Part shown: one piece after another, positions 15,820 to 23,504 of the stretch | Layout: every line of letters starts with the position of its first letter | Numbering within the stretch: position 1 is the stretch's first letter | From: Bacillota bacterium | Lineage (GTDB): Bacteria; Bacillota; Clostridia; Peptostreptococcales; Anaerovoracaceae | Assembly: GCA_017438285.1 (NCBI GenBank) | Contig: JAFRVY010000014.1 | Location: 1-64,000 of the forward strand | Direction of reading: 5' to 3' | DNA length: 64,000 bases | Translations under genes and position numbers: made by a program | The notes under the pieces: model-generated | Databases searched by the model: none | What the model was told of the DNA's origin: nothing | Seen by the model: only the letters and a program-made list of their open reading frames with translations

Positions 15820-16018
15820 CTATGCGGGCATAGTTTAACCGATGTCGTAATCCTTTATGTTGTACGTTTATATCTGTTTGCTCCCATGTGTGCTCTCACG
15901 TGTGCGCCCATTTGTGCGTCCAGCACAGTGAGGGTTTCAGGGGCTCCCCTGAGTTTGCCGGAGCGCTCGTGAGCGCACGCAGGCAGTGCTTGCTATTTCA
16001 TTTCACAAGCAGCAAGCA
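15820..16018. other. Inverted repeats in the right part of the island (candidate transfer-origin relic)
   Basis: This gene-free stretch contains a palindrome CTATGC-GG-GCATAG (15820-15833), repeated TGTGTGC/GTGTGCG/TTGTGCG runs (15890-15918), and an inverted repeat TGCTTGCT/AGCAAGCA (15987-16018). Dense inverted repeats beside a decayed DnaC-like gene are what one expects near an old oriT or mobilisation region; no relaxase gene survives to prove it. Confidence 0.3.
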
Positions 16019-16114
16019 TCTATATTGCCGCAGGTGTCGGTGTTACGCCTGCTCCGGCTGTATTGGGGCATTCGGTGCCAAAATGCTCTGCTTGTTAGCT
16101 CTATACATACAGAA

Positions 16115-16163
16115 AAGGCGTCCGGATCGAACGTAATTTCTCTCCGAAACGCCTTCTGTTTTT
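16115..16163. terminator. Terminator between the SHOCT unit and the DnaC remnant
   Basis: AAGGCGT...ACGCCTT with a long centre containing CCGGA/TCCGA, followed by CTGTTTTT on the plus strand and by TTCTGT on the minus strand. Confidence 0.5.
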
Positions 16164-16170
16164 CACACAT

Positions 16171-16374
16171 TCAGCACAAATAATCTTTCATTCTGTAATC
16201 GATTCCACACATTTCAACAACCTTACAAATAGCTACCAGTCGAGAAAAAACCGAATAGTCCAGTCGTTCTGAAAGAGATTCCACGCCATAATTCGAAGTA
16301 ATAATCATCGGTAATCTGTCTTTGTATGTGAATGTTTCTGTCGATGAAAAAACCCGGGCAATCGAAACACTTGA
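16171..16374 (-). pseudogene. C-terminal fragment of a DnaC/IstB-like ATPase
   Basis: The minus strand reads SSVSIARVFSSTETFTYKDR, then LPMIITSNYGVESLSERLDY and SVFSRLVAICKVVEMCGIDY, ending RMKDYLC and TGA. Polar sensor-1 (IITSNY), the ERL(D) helix and the arginine finger (SRL) identify the end of a DnaC-type helicase loader. Such genes are standard cargo of integrative conjugative elements. No start, Walker A or Walker B remains; the frame closes just upstream within the 26-bp end repeat, so only about 67 codons are left. Confidence 0.75.
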
Positions 16375-16397
16375 GCTGAATTTAGCTGTTCCGTGTT

Positions 16398-16423
16398 AAA
16401 AAGTGTGGGAGTAATGTGGGAGT
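16398..16423. repeat. Island-end 26-bp direct repeat, right copy
   Basis: Identical to 8823-8848. It lies 64 bp from the tRNA 3' end. See the left copy. Confidence 0.6.
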
Positions 16424-16451
16424 AAAGCCGTTTTTCTGGCATTTCCCTGCA

Positions 16452-16483
16452 AAGAAAAAACCCGAAACCATTATGGCTTCGGG
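16452..16483 (-). terminator. Terminator following tRNA-Arg
   Basis: Minus-strand stem CCCGAAGCC/GGTTTCGGG with ATAAT loop, followed by TTTTTTC. Supplied by the island, replacing the original terminator now beside the left repeat. Confidence 0.75.
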
Positions 16484-16487
16484 CCTC

Positions 16488-16562
16488 TGGCACCCCCAGC
16501 CGGAATCGAACCAGCAACTAATCTTTAGGAGAGATTTGTTATATCCATTTAACTATGAGGGC
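16488..16562 (-). tRNA. tRNA-Arg (anticodon CCT)
   Basis: 75 nt including the encoded CCA. Acceptor GCCCTCA pairs with TGGGGGT (two G-T pairs). D arm around AGTTAAATGGATATAACA; anticodon stem AATCT/AGATT with loop CTCCTAA, giving anticodon CCT (codon AGG); T arm GCTGG-TTCGATT-CCGGC; discriminator G, then CCA. Its 3' 39 nt are duplicated at 8660-8698, showing that it is the integration target. The insertion rebuilt an intact gene, as is usual. Confidence 0.93.
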
Positions 16563-16657
16563 TCGTATGACGGCGCGCCCATGCGGACTTGCGCCTTTGA
16601 CTTCAATATATTAACATAAACACAAATGAATAATCAAGACTATTCAAGAGGTGTAAC

Positions 16658-17740
16658 ATGAGTTTAACAACAGCAGAAATACGCAATAAACTGGCAGCCA
16701 TGCCTCACGTCGATCTGGGCTTTTTCCCGACGCCGCTGTACAGACTGGACAATCTGTCCGAGGACCTGGGCGTCAACCTGTTCATCAAGCGCGATGACTT
16801 CACCGGATCCAATCTCTTTGGCGGCAACAAGACCAGGAAACTGGAATACCTGATCGGCCTCGCAAAGGCTTCAGGCTGCGAATACGTCTTCACCTACGGC
16901 GCGACCCAGTCGAACCACGCCATGCAGACCATCTGGGCTGCGGCAAAACACAACATCAAGCCGATCGTCTATTTGGCGGCTGTCGTAGAACCGGACATGG
17001 ATGACCTGAAGGCCAACATGCTCCTCGACACCATCTTCGGTGCCGAAATCCATGTCGTCGAGATGCTGGAAGGCGAAAGTTTCGAAGATGCCGAGCGCAG
17101 GTCCTTCAAGATGGGCAAGGAACACATCGCCCGACTGGAGGCAGACGGTCACAAGTGCCTGGACATCCCGATGGGCGGCGCCAACGCCTACGGATCTCTG
17201 GGGTATCTGCAGATGATGGTCGAACTGACTGAGCAGATGCAAAGTCCTGCCGGACGGAATACGTTCAGCGAGCTTCCGCAGAAGTTCGACTTCCTGTATC
17301 ACGCTTGCGGCTCCGGCGGCACCATGGCAGGTATCGTCGCGGGCGCCAAGCTTCTTGGCATGGACACCGAGATCCATTCGGTCACAGCCATGGGCGTCGG
17401 CGATTCCTATCCGGCGTCTGCGACAAGGCTCGCCAACGGATCCCTCGAGCTGATTGGCTGCGAAAACGAATGCGAGATAACGGCAGACGATCTCATCATC
17501 GACCAGAACCACTACGCGCCGGGATACGAGCAGCCGAGCGAGGAAGGTACGGAGGCGATCCGTCTTCTCGCCGGCAGAGAAGGCATCCTGGTAGACCCGG
17601 TCTACTCGGGCAAAGCCTTTGCCGGCCTGATCAGCGACGTGCGTGAAGGCCGCATCCCGCAGGGAAGCAACGTGCTCTTTGTTCACACGGGAGGCGCGAC
17701 TGTGTTCTTCGCGGAGAAGGAGATAATTGGACAATTTTAG
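16658..17740 (+). CDS. D-cysteine desulfhydrase / ACC-deaminase-family PLP enzyme
   Basis: Cytosolic fold-type II PLP enzyme, 360 residues. The PLP-binding lysine lies in GGNKTRKLEYLIG near residue 50, in the context NLFIKRDDFTGSNLFGG typical of the family. YGATQSNHAMQT forms the substrate pocket and CGSGGTMAGIVAG (about 220) binds the PLP phosphate. Members convert D-cysteine to pyruvate, sulfide and ammonia, or deaminate ACC or other D-amino acids; sequence alone does not separate them. AGAGGTG precedes the ATG. It is the first chromosomal gene beyond the tRNA. Confidence 0.88.
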   Translation: MSLTTAEIRNKLAAMPHVDLGFFPTPLYRLDNLSEDLGVNLFIKRDDFTGSNLFGGNKTRKLEYLIGLAKASGCEYVFTYGATQSNHAMQTIWAAAKHNIKPIVYLAAVVEPDMDDLKANMLLDTIFGAEIHVVEMLEGESFEDAERRSFKMGKEHIARLEADGHKCLDIPMGGANAYGSLGYLQMMVELTEQMQSPAGRNTFSELPQKFDFLYHACGSGGTMAGIVAGAKLLGMDTEIHSVTAMGVGDSYPASATRLANGSLELIGCENECEITADDLIIDQNHYAPGYEQPSEEGTEAIRLLAGREGILVDPVYSGKAFAGLISDVREGRIPQGSNVLFVHTGGATVFFAEKEIIGQF

Positions 17741-17802
17741 TCCAGATTGTTTTTTTGATGTTTTTTTGCTCCAACGTATGTACAAGATGATGTGGCTTGT
17801 TG

Positions 17803-17808
17803 TATAAT
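17803..17808 (+). promoter_or_regulatory. -10 box of the NrdD-like small gene
   Basis: A perfect TATAAT stands 52 bp before the ATG at 17855; the best -35 (TGTACA, 18-bp spacer) is weak. A short GGAC/GTCC hairpin followed by seven Ts at about 17726-17756 may end the preceding gene. Confidence 0.45.
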
Positions 17809-17854
17809 CAAACAGCAGAAAAGCACTATATCATGTGCAAGGAGGAGAAGAGAA

Positions 17855-18142
17855 ATGTCAATTAACATTACGGGAAATGCAGACCCTAAGGAAGCACAGG
17901 CTTACGTTGAGTACCTTGAGAACAAGTACAACAGAAAGCTCGATTCACTCGACATTAACATAGATGGCGAATATGCCGACCTGAATTACAAATTCGAGCA
18001 CGTTCCGTTCGAGAGAATCAGAAGGATCACCGGTTACCTGGTAGGAACCATGGATCACTGGAATGACGCTAAGACTGCAGAAGAGAGAGACAGAGTTAAG
18101 CACTCACTCGGACAGTCAGACGATATGGAACACATTTCATAG
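17855..18142 (+). CDS. NrdD C-terminal-like small protein
   Basis: 95 residues from the ATG at 17855, which has AAGGAGGAGAAG upstream; longer frames starting at 17792 lack a ribosome site. The second half, FEHVPFERIRRITGYLVGTM followed by NDAKTAEERDRVKHS, resembles the very end of clostridial anaerobic ribonucleotide reductase (NrdD), and stand-alone proteins of this kind are annotated as such. The glycyl-radical motif and zinc cysteines are absent, so it cannot be a reductase by itself. A partner or regulatory role is a guess. Own promoter and terminator. Confidence 0.65.
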   Translation: MSINITGNADPKEAQAYVEYLENKYNRKLDSLDINIDGEYADLNYKFEHVPFERIRRITGYLVGTMDHWNDAKTAEERDRVKHSLGQSDDMEHIS

Positions 18143-18168
18143 TAAGCTTCGGGGTAGAGGATGCGAAA

Positions 18169-18200
18169 AACCAATCCTACAATATCAGGATTGGTTTTTT
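18169..18200 (+). terminator. Rho-independent terminator
   Basis: AACCAATCCT/AGGATTGGTT with an eight-base loop and a run of Ts, closing the NrdD-like gene. Confidence 0.9.
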
Positions 18201-18222
18201 GTGTGCAGCGTGCCTCGTTTGG

Positions 18223-18231
18223 TGTTATAAT
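18223..18231 (+). promoter_or_regulatory. Extended -10 promoter of alr
   Basis: TGTTATAAT is a perfect TGn extended -10; no clear -35 is needed for such promoters. Predicted start site near 18238. Confidence 0.55.
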
Positions 18232-18291
18232 GAATTGAAATTACCCGAAAAGGGAGAAAGGATTTTGACCGGATTTACGGTCTGGTAGGAA

Positions 18292-19431
18292 ATGTACAAA
18301 GAAGCATTAAGAGCAGCATGGGCTGAAATCAACGTATCAAATCTGGATTTCAACATCAAGAGAATCAAAGAAAAGGTCGGAGAGGGAAAGAGAATCACTG
18401 GAATTATCAAGGCTGACGGATATGGTCACGGCGCCGTCAAGGTTGCCTCGGTCCTGAGGGCCAACGGCATCGATTCCTTCGGCGTGGCAACTCTTTCGGA
18501 GGCAATCAAACTCAGGAACGCAGGATATAAGACGGAAGAGATTCTGATCCTCGGTCTGACGCCTGATCCATATGTTGATACTCTTATCGAGTATGATCTG
18601 ACGCCTGTCGTATGCAGCTACGCAAATGCTGAGAAAATATCAGAAGCGGCGAAGAAAGCCGGCAAGGTAGTGGAAGGCTTCATCGCAGTCGACACCGGCA
18701 TGGGCAGAATCGGATACATTCCTGAGGATCCTGTTGCCGTTGAAGAGTGCAAGATGATCGCGAACCTTTCGAACTTCAAGATCAGAGGCATCTTCTCACA
18801 CTTCGCAACCGCAGACGCAGAGGATAAAAACTACGCACATCTGCAGGAGCAGCGCTACGCAGCTTTCTACAAGAAGCTCCAGAACGAGAACATCAAGATT
18901 CCTGTAAGAGCGCTTTCCAACAGTGCCGCTATCATGGAGATCCCTACCGCACACTACGAGCAGGTGCGTCCGGGAATCATCCTGTACGGTCTCTACCCAT
19001 CCCACGAAGTGGACAAGAACGAGCTGGAACTGAGACCTGCTATGTCAGTCAAGGCTAACATCGTTCATCTCAAGAAGGTTCCGGCAGGCACTTCCATCAG
19101 CTACGGCAGGAAGTGGACATCCACACAGGACAGCCTGATCGCTACGATTCCAATCGGCTATGCTGACGGATATCCTAGACCATATTCAGCAAAGGCTGAG
19201 GTCATCGTCAACGGCGTTAAGGCGCCGATCGTCGGCAACATCTGTATGGACCAGTGCATGATCGATGTCACCCACGTTCCATACGTCAGAATCGGCGACG
19301 AAGTCACCGTCATGGGTAAGGACGGCATCTACGAAGTCAGCGCTGATGACATCGCCGATGCAACGGGCACGATCAACTACGAGATCGCCTGCGCATTCGG
19401 TCAGAGACTGCCGAAGGTCTATGTGTACTAA
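18292..19431 (+). CDS. alr: Alanine racemase
   Basis: Makes D-alanine for peptidoglycan. 379 residues, normal length. The PLP lysine is Lys40 in IIKADGYGHG. The acidic/aromatic pocket is seen in VDTGMGRIGYIP near 133, and the second catalytic tyrosine lies in the SISYGRKWTSTQDS / IPIGYADGYPRPYS region around 260-290. The ATG has only GGTAGGAA two bases away, poor spacing; a seven-codon frame starting at TTG 18265 ends three bases before it and may couple translation. Own terminator downstream. Confidence 0.96.
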   Translation: MYKEALRAAWAEINVSNLDFNIKRIKEKVGEGKRITGIIKADGYGHGAVKVASVLRANGIDSFGVATLSEAIKLRNAGYKTEEILILGLTPDPYVDTLIEYDLTPVVCSYANAEKISEAAKKAGKVVEGFIAVDTGMGRIGYIPEDPVAVEECKMIANLSNFKIRGIFSHFATADAEDKNYAHLQEQRYAAFYKKLQNENIKIPVRALSNSAAIMEIPTAHYEQVRPGIILYGLYPSHEVDKNELELRPAMSVKANIVHLKKVPAGTSISYGRKWTSTQDSLIATIPIGYADGYPRPYSAKAEVIVNGVKAPIVGNICMDQCMIDVTHVPYVRIGDEVTVMGKDGIYEVSADDIADATGTINYEIACAFGQRLPKVYVY

Positions 19432-19442
19432 TTCAAAAAAAC

Positions 19443-19465
19443 AAAGGAGCCGTAAGGCTCCTTTT
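19443..19465. terminator. Bidirectional terminator
   Basis: AAAGGAGCC/GGCTCCTTT with GTAA loop between convergent alr and the TelA operon; A-run and T-run on either side. Confidence 0.9.
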
Positions 19466-19493
19466 TGTTTTGCAAAATCTCCGCTGTCCGTGT

Positions 19494-20225
19494 CTATTTC
19501 TTGATCACAAAGGTCTCGCCCAGAGACTCGATGACAAGTTTGTCGCTCTCCGGCTCCGGCTTTTGCTCCGCCAAAGCCTTTGCTTCGAGACGCGCCCGTC
19601 TGCGCTTCTCCCATCGCATAAACCAGGTGACGATGGCGCAGAGAACGATCAGCGTCATGATGCCCATGATCAGCGTCTTGAACTGGGCATATCCCGCCCA
19701 GGTCACGCCGAGCACCAGGTCGGCTGCATAGACTGCCGCCGTTCCGATCAGCAGCCACTTGATGGTGTGGCGGTTAAAGATCTTCTTTAGCGGCAGGTCA
19801 GGGAAGATGGCCTTTGCCGTTACTGCAAAGGCTCCCGCGATGATCAGTGCCAGTACGGCGAAGCTCAGAATCCACTGCAGGATCGGTGATGCTCCTGCGA
19901 AGAGCAGGCTGGCGCCGTAGACGATGGCGTTTCCGAGGAACCACATTGGGACCACGAAAAGATAGCGGACTGCCAGCGGAAGGCGCAGGATGAATTCACG
20001 GAAGGCGTTCGTTTCCGCCTTTCCCTTTTGCTTCTCGCTGTCCTGGTCGGCGTCCGGGTTATCCTGCACATCGTCCATATCGATGTGCTGCACCTTTGGT
20101 TCCACATTCGTACTCTGCAGCAGATCGGCAGGGTCGTCGAAGTTCGCCTCTACCGCCGTGCTCGATGCGGAAATAATTGTGGCGACCGCTGCCGCGGCCG
20201 CCGCTTTCTTTTTGTCTACTGCCAT
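19494..20225 (-). CDS. Membrane protein of the TelA operon, unknown
   Basis: 243 residues. N-terminus is Ala/Lys-rich (KKKAAAAAAVATIISASST), then an acidic linker to about residue 70, then four membrane segments between about 82 and 205 (LAVRYLFVVPMWFLGNAIVY; ILSFAVLALIIAGAFAVTA; WLLIGTAAVYAADLVLGV; TLIMGIMTLIVLCAIVTWF), and a basic-then-acidic cytoplasmic tail. No family recognised. It follows TelA by 11 bp, so it most likely belongs to the same envelope-stress or anion-resistance unit. Confidence 0.82.
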   Translation of the reverse strand: MAVDKKKAAAAAAVATIISASSTAVEANFDDPADLLQSTNVEPKVQHIDMDDVQDNPDADQDSEKQKGKAETNAFREFILRLPLAVRYLFVVPMWFLGNAIVYGASLLFAGASPILQWILSFAVLALIIAGAFAVTAKAIFPDLPLKKIFNRHTIKWLLIGTAAVYAADLVLGVTWAGYAQFKTLIMGIMTLIVLCAIVTWFMRWEKRRRARLEAKALAEQKPEPESDKLVIESLGETFVIKK

Positions 20226-20236
20226 TGTTTCTCTTC

Positions 20237-21457
20237 TTATCTGTTGGCCATTTCGAGCATCTTAGACTTGATCTGTGCTTCGATTGCAGCCAGTTCTTTT
20301 TCTGCTTCAGCACGCTTCGCTCTGCCCTCCTGCTGGATCTTCATGATGTCATCCAGCGTAGCGACCAGCTCGGCGTTGGTGTGCTGCAGTGTTTCGATAT
20401 CCACGATACCTCTCTCGTTTTCCTTGGCGATGCCTGTAGAAGTTTCATGCAGCAGTTCTGCATTCTTCTCGAGAAGCTCGTTGGTCGTGTTGGTGACCAT
20501 GTTCTGCGCCTCGACTGCTTCCTTGGAATGGGCAAGTCCCAGCGTAATGATCATCTGGTTCTTCCAGAGCGGCAGCGTGTTGACCAATGTGGAGTGGATC
20601 TTGTCCGAAAGCAGGATCGCATTGTTCTGGAGGAGTCTGATCTGCGGTGCATTCTGCAGGCAGATGGCTCTCGTCAGTTCCAGATCGTGCAAACGCTTTT
20701 CGAATCTCTCACACATGGAGTTGTAGTCGCTGACTGCCTGTGCGTCTTCAGCGAGTCCCGTCTCGGCAGCTCTTGCCTTGAGTTTCGGAAGTTCCTCGTT
20801 GAGCGCCTTATCCAGCGCCATCTTGCCGGCTGCGATGTACATGGTCAGTTCCTTGAAGTAGGTCTTGTTGTGCTCAAAGAGCATGTCCTGAACGGCGATG
20901 TCCTTAAGCAGTGTCTGCTGATGTCCCTCCAGTGATTCGGCAACCTTGTCTACGCTGCCCTGAACCTTGGAATAGTATTCCTTCACGTTCTCAGCCTTGT
21001 TGGCTCCCTTGTGGAACAGATTCCACAGGAATCCCTTGTCCTCATTCGGATCATATTTCAAATCTGCAACCAGGTCAGAAATCAGAGCGCCAACCTGATC
21101 CAGGTCTTTGTTTCTCACGTGCTCCAGAGCGGAATCTGAGAAATCAGCCAGTCTCTTCTGCGCGCCGACGCCATACGATACGATGATGTTCGTGTCGTGC
21201 AGGTCGATCTTCTCTGCAAAATCATTGATCTGCTTCTTTTCGTCTTCTGTGAAGTTCTCCAGTCTGAATACGTCCGCATCCTCCTGGGTCATGACTGCCT
21301 GCATCTGCGCCATGCTTTCCTTTTCTTCCGGAAGTTCCAGCGTAGCCATCTGCGGCTCTATCGGCTTGATGTCTGACACATCGATTGTCGGTGCTTCCAA
21401 AGTCAGTTCCGGTGCTTCCGGTGCTGCTTCCATTTCTTTCTTCAGATCTTCTGACAT
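20237..21457 (-). CDS. Toxic anion resistance protein TelA/KlaA family
   Basis: Soluble, mostly helical protein of 406 residues, in line with TelA. Acidic N-terminal 70 residues, then the family body (DVFRLENFTEDEKKQINDFA; VSYGVGAQKRLADFSDSAL; LPLWKNQMIITLGLAHSKEA near 285; QNMVTNTTNELLEKNAELL near 305). Family members are linked to tellurite and other envelope stresses, and the true activity is unknown. Strong site GGAAGGAG before ATG. Operon order XpaC, TelA, membrane protein, with gaps of 14 and 11 bp. Confidence 0.92.
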   Translation of the reverse strand: MSEDLKKEMEAAPEAPELTLEAPTIDVSDIKPIEPQMATLELPEEKESMAQMQAVMTQEDADVFRLENFTEDEKKQINDFAEKIDLHDTNIIVSYGVGAQKRLADFSDSALEHVRNKDLDQVGALISDLVADLKYDPNEDKGFLWNLFHKGANKAENVKEYYSKVQGSVDKVAESLEGHQQTLLKDIAVQDMLFEHNKTYFKELTMYIAAGKMALDKALNEELPKLKARAAETGLAEDAQAVSDYNSMCERFEKRLHDLELTRAICLQNAPQIRLLQNNAILLSDKIHSTLVNTLPLWKNQMIITLGLAHSKEAVEAQNMVTNTTNELLEKNAELLHETSTGIAKENERGIVDIETLQHTNAELVATLDDIMKIQQEGRAKRAEAEKELAAIEAQIKSKMLEMANR

Positions 21458-21471
21458 GTTATTTCTCCTTC

Positions 21472-22578
21472 CTACTCTATATCAAAATCTGAACCGAGCA
21501 GACCTTCTCTCTCAAAGGTCTTTCTCAATACTTCCATTTCAACCCTTGTGTCTATGTCTTCTCTCTCATAGACCTTGGCTTCTATGTTCTCAAAGGCTTT
21601 CGCACATGTTCCGAGCATAGCCTTGATTTCCCACTTCGTCTCCTCGGAGGCCTCGCCGTCGTTGAACTTTCTGATGAGTTCGAGCGTCTGCGGCAGATAG
21701 GAATCCTTGAGCTTCTTGATGTTGGTCATCTCCTTGAATGACGGCTCCTCTTCGATCTTAGCTTCGATTCTTGAAATCGATTTTTCCATTCTCCTGAGGA
21801 TCGTCTTCAGCTCGTCATCCGTAGTTCTGTTGATCTCCTTGCGGATCTTCGCGATATACGAATTGGCCGGAACGTCCTTTTCCGGTTCGACCGGCTGCGC
21901 CTTTCTCAGCGGCTGCATGGCCTCGCCGTATTTCGTCATGACGATCAGATCATATTCTCCATCGATGTAAGCGGATATCCCCTGCTTCGGCTTGTCGAAA
22001 AAGCCTTTGTTGATCATCGCCTGTACATCGACTCTGACATCCTTTTCGGACTTGCCCATCTTACTGGCCAGGAACGGAATGGATGTGTTGCCGCGGTTAT
22101 TGATGTAGGACTCGTATCTGTCCCATTTCTCGACCGTCTTCTTGGCGATAACAAACAGGATGATTCCGGCAAGCAGGAATCCAATTCCCGTTGCCAATGT
22201 GCCGATGAGATCTCTCGTCGAATAGGTCTGCGAAAGCGTCATGAGGAAGCAGGCGCCCAGCGCGATCAAAATCCCGCCCCAGATCTTCATGGCTCTGCAG
22301 CTTCTTCTGGAATTTGATTTGGCTTTTCTCGCTCTCAGTTTCGCTTCGTGCATCTCCGCTGTCTCTTCCGGGTTGCTGAGCGGCGGCAGATTATCGGCAT
22401 CGGCTGCGCTGATCTGCTGGTCTCTGATAACTCTCCAGATAGCCAGAATGATGCCTGCCGGCCAGAACAAAATGAATACGACAACGATGAACCAAATCTG
22501 TTCGTAAATCGGTCTTGTGTCCGGCCCCTGATCATTGTTGGGTGGCTCATTGTAGCTTTGCTGATTGTAATCGTTCAT
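21472..22578 (-). CDS. XpaC-like protein (BCIP hydrolysis family)
   Basis: 368 residues. Pro/Gln/Asn-rich N-terminus, a first membrane segment (IWFIVVVFILFWPAGIILAI) near residue 29, then IWGGILIALGACFLMTLSQ and a third near 130 (LATGIGFLLAGIILFVIAKK). A winged-helix-like stretch (IPFLASKMGKSEKDVRVDVQ) precedes the C-terminal helical XpaC domain (EEPSFKEMTNIKKLKDSYLP and onward). XpaC was named from BCIP hydrolysis, but its partnership with TelA is what is conserved. First gene of this three-gene operon. Confidence 0.85.
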   Translation of the reverse strand: MNDYNQQSYNEPPNNDQGPDTRPIYEQIWFIVVVFILFWPAGIILAIWRVIRDQQISAADADNLPPLSNPEETAEMHEAKLRARKAKSNSRRSCRAMKIWGGILIALGACFLMTLSQTYSTRDLIGTLATGIGFLLAGIILFVIAKKTVEKWDRYESYINNRGNTSIPFLASKMGKSEKDVRVDVQAMINKGFFDKPKQGISAYIDGEYDLIVMTKYGEAMQPLRKAQPVEPEKDVPANSYIAKIRKEINRTTDDELKTILRRMEKSISRIEAKIEEEPSFKEMTNIKKLKDSYLPQTLELIRKFNDGEASEETKWEIKAMLGTCAKAFENIEAKVYEREDIDTRVEMEVLRKTFEREGLLGSDFDIE

Positions 22579-22710
22579 TCTTTTTTCCTCTCTATCTAAT
22601 CCTTCATACCTTAACCGCTTTCATGCGGTCCTACATTATAAGTTATACACATATATGATATATTCTCACGGCCAAAAATACAAGTATTAGACAATTTCAG
22701 GCATACAAAA

Positions 22711-22733
22711 GGACCAGCCTTTTCGGCTGGTCC
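22711..22733 (-). terminator. Rho-independent terminator
   Basis: GGACCAGCC/GGCTGGTCC with a five-base loop, followed on the minus strand by TTTTGT. Ends the DUF308 gene. Confidence 0.85.
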
Positions 22734-22747
22734 CGATTACTGCAAAA

Positions 22748-23488
22748 TTATTCTTTTTCCGTTTCCAGTGCAGCCGTTTCCGCAGCGTCTTCTGCAGCAG
22801 GCTCTGCCTCCTCTGCGACAATTTCCGTTTCCTCTGGGGAAGCCTTTGCCCCTTCGTCGGCAGTCTCCGCGTCCTCTGCGACGACCTCTGCCTCTTCTGC
22901 GGCAGTCTCTGCTTCGGCTTCAACAGTTTCTGCTTCGACCTCGAGATCGTCAAGGATGTCTCTCTTCTGCTTCCTTCGGAGCTTACCTGCGATATTCAGG
23001 AAGATTCCGGAGGCTCCGCTGTAGGTGAAGAATGCGCCCATCACGATCATGTACGCCAGTCCGGATCCGAATGGATGGGTCAGGATCAGCACACCGCAGA
23101 TGATGGACAGAATCGACAGTATGATCGTAACCAGTTTGAACGGCACGGCACTCAGATACATGAAGTTCTTGATTCCATCAAGAATCAGGATGATACCCAT
23201 CATGATCCAGAAAGCCTCAACGAAATATACCGGCCTTACCAGGACGATAACGCCGAAGGCTGCGATGATGGCGGCCACCACGGTCAAAGCCCAGAACCTG
23301 ATGCCAAGTTCATTCTTATCACGCAGGGACGGTACGAAGATCATGACGCCGAGCAGAATCAGGAATACGCCTGTGATTCTGACCAGCATGATCATTGAAT
23401 TTGCAGGATAGACCATGAAGGCGATACCCACGAGCAAAAACAATACCGACGTCATCAGAAGCTTATTCTTATGGTTTTCATATAACAT
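22748..23488 (-). CDS. DUF308 (HdeD-like) membrane protein with acidic repeat tail
   Basis: 246 residues. About six membrane segments occupy residues 8-165, with the DUF308 pattern (FLILLGVMIFVPSL; FWIMMGIILILDGIKNFMYL; IICGVLILTHPFGSG). From about residue 178 to the end the tail consists almost only of Glu, Ala, Val, Thr and Asp in loose EAExxAEEAE repeats and should be disordered and highly acidic. RBS AAGAGG before ATG. Function unknown; HdeD itself is an acid-stress membrane protein. The tail is not part of the family. Confidence 0.85.
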   Translation of the reverse strand: MLYENHKNKLLMTSVLFLLVGIAFMVYPANSMIMLVRITGVFLILLGVMIFVPSLRDKNELGIRFWALTVVAAIIAAFGVIVLVRPVYFVEAFWIMMGIILILDGIKNFMYLSAVPFKLVTIILSILSIICGVLILTHPFGSGLAYMIVMGAFFTYSGASGIFLNIAGKLRRKQKRDILDDLEVEAETVEAEAETAAEEAEVVAEDAETADEGAKASPEETEIVAEEAEPAAEDAAETAALETEKE

Positions 23489-23504
23489 TTTTAGTACCTC
23501 TTAT

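Larger units (their letters stand above)
8660..16487. mobile_element. Defence-carrying genomic island in tRNA-Arg(CCT)
   Basis: Bounded by the tRNA 3'-end repeats at 8660-8698 and 16488-16526. Contents: Gabija, RloA/RloB, a lipoprotein/SHOCT pair and fragments of conjugative-element genes. The interior is clearly AT-richer than the flanking chromosome and its genes use more A/T-ending codons. No integrase, excisionase or relaxase gene is intact, so it is probably immobile unless helped. The only mobility relic I can identify is the DnaC-like fragment at its right end. Confidence 0.8.

Noticed and set aside
8660..16562. Prophage
   Set aside because: No capsid, terminase, tail, lysis or repressor genes; the content is defence and ICE relics.
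16871..17785. 304-codon minus-strand ORF
   Set aside because: Antisense to the PLP enzyme, which has clear motifs and a ribosome site.
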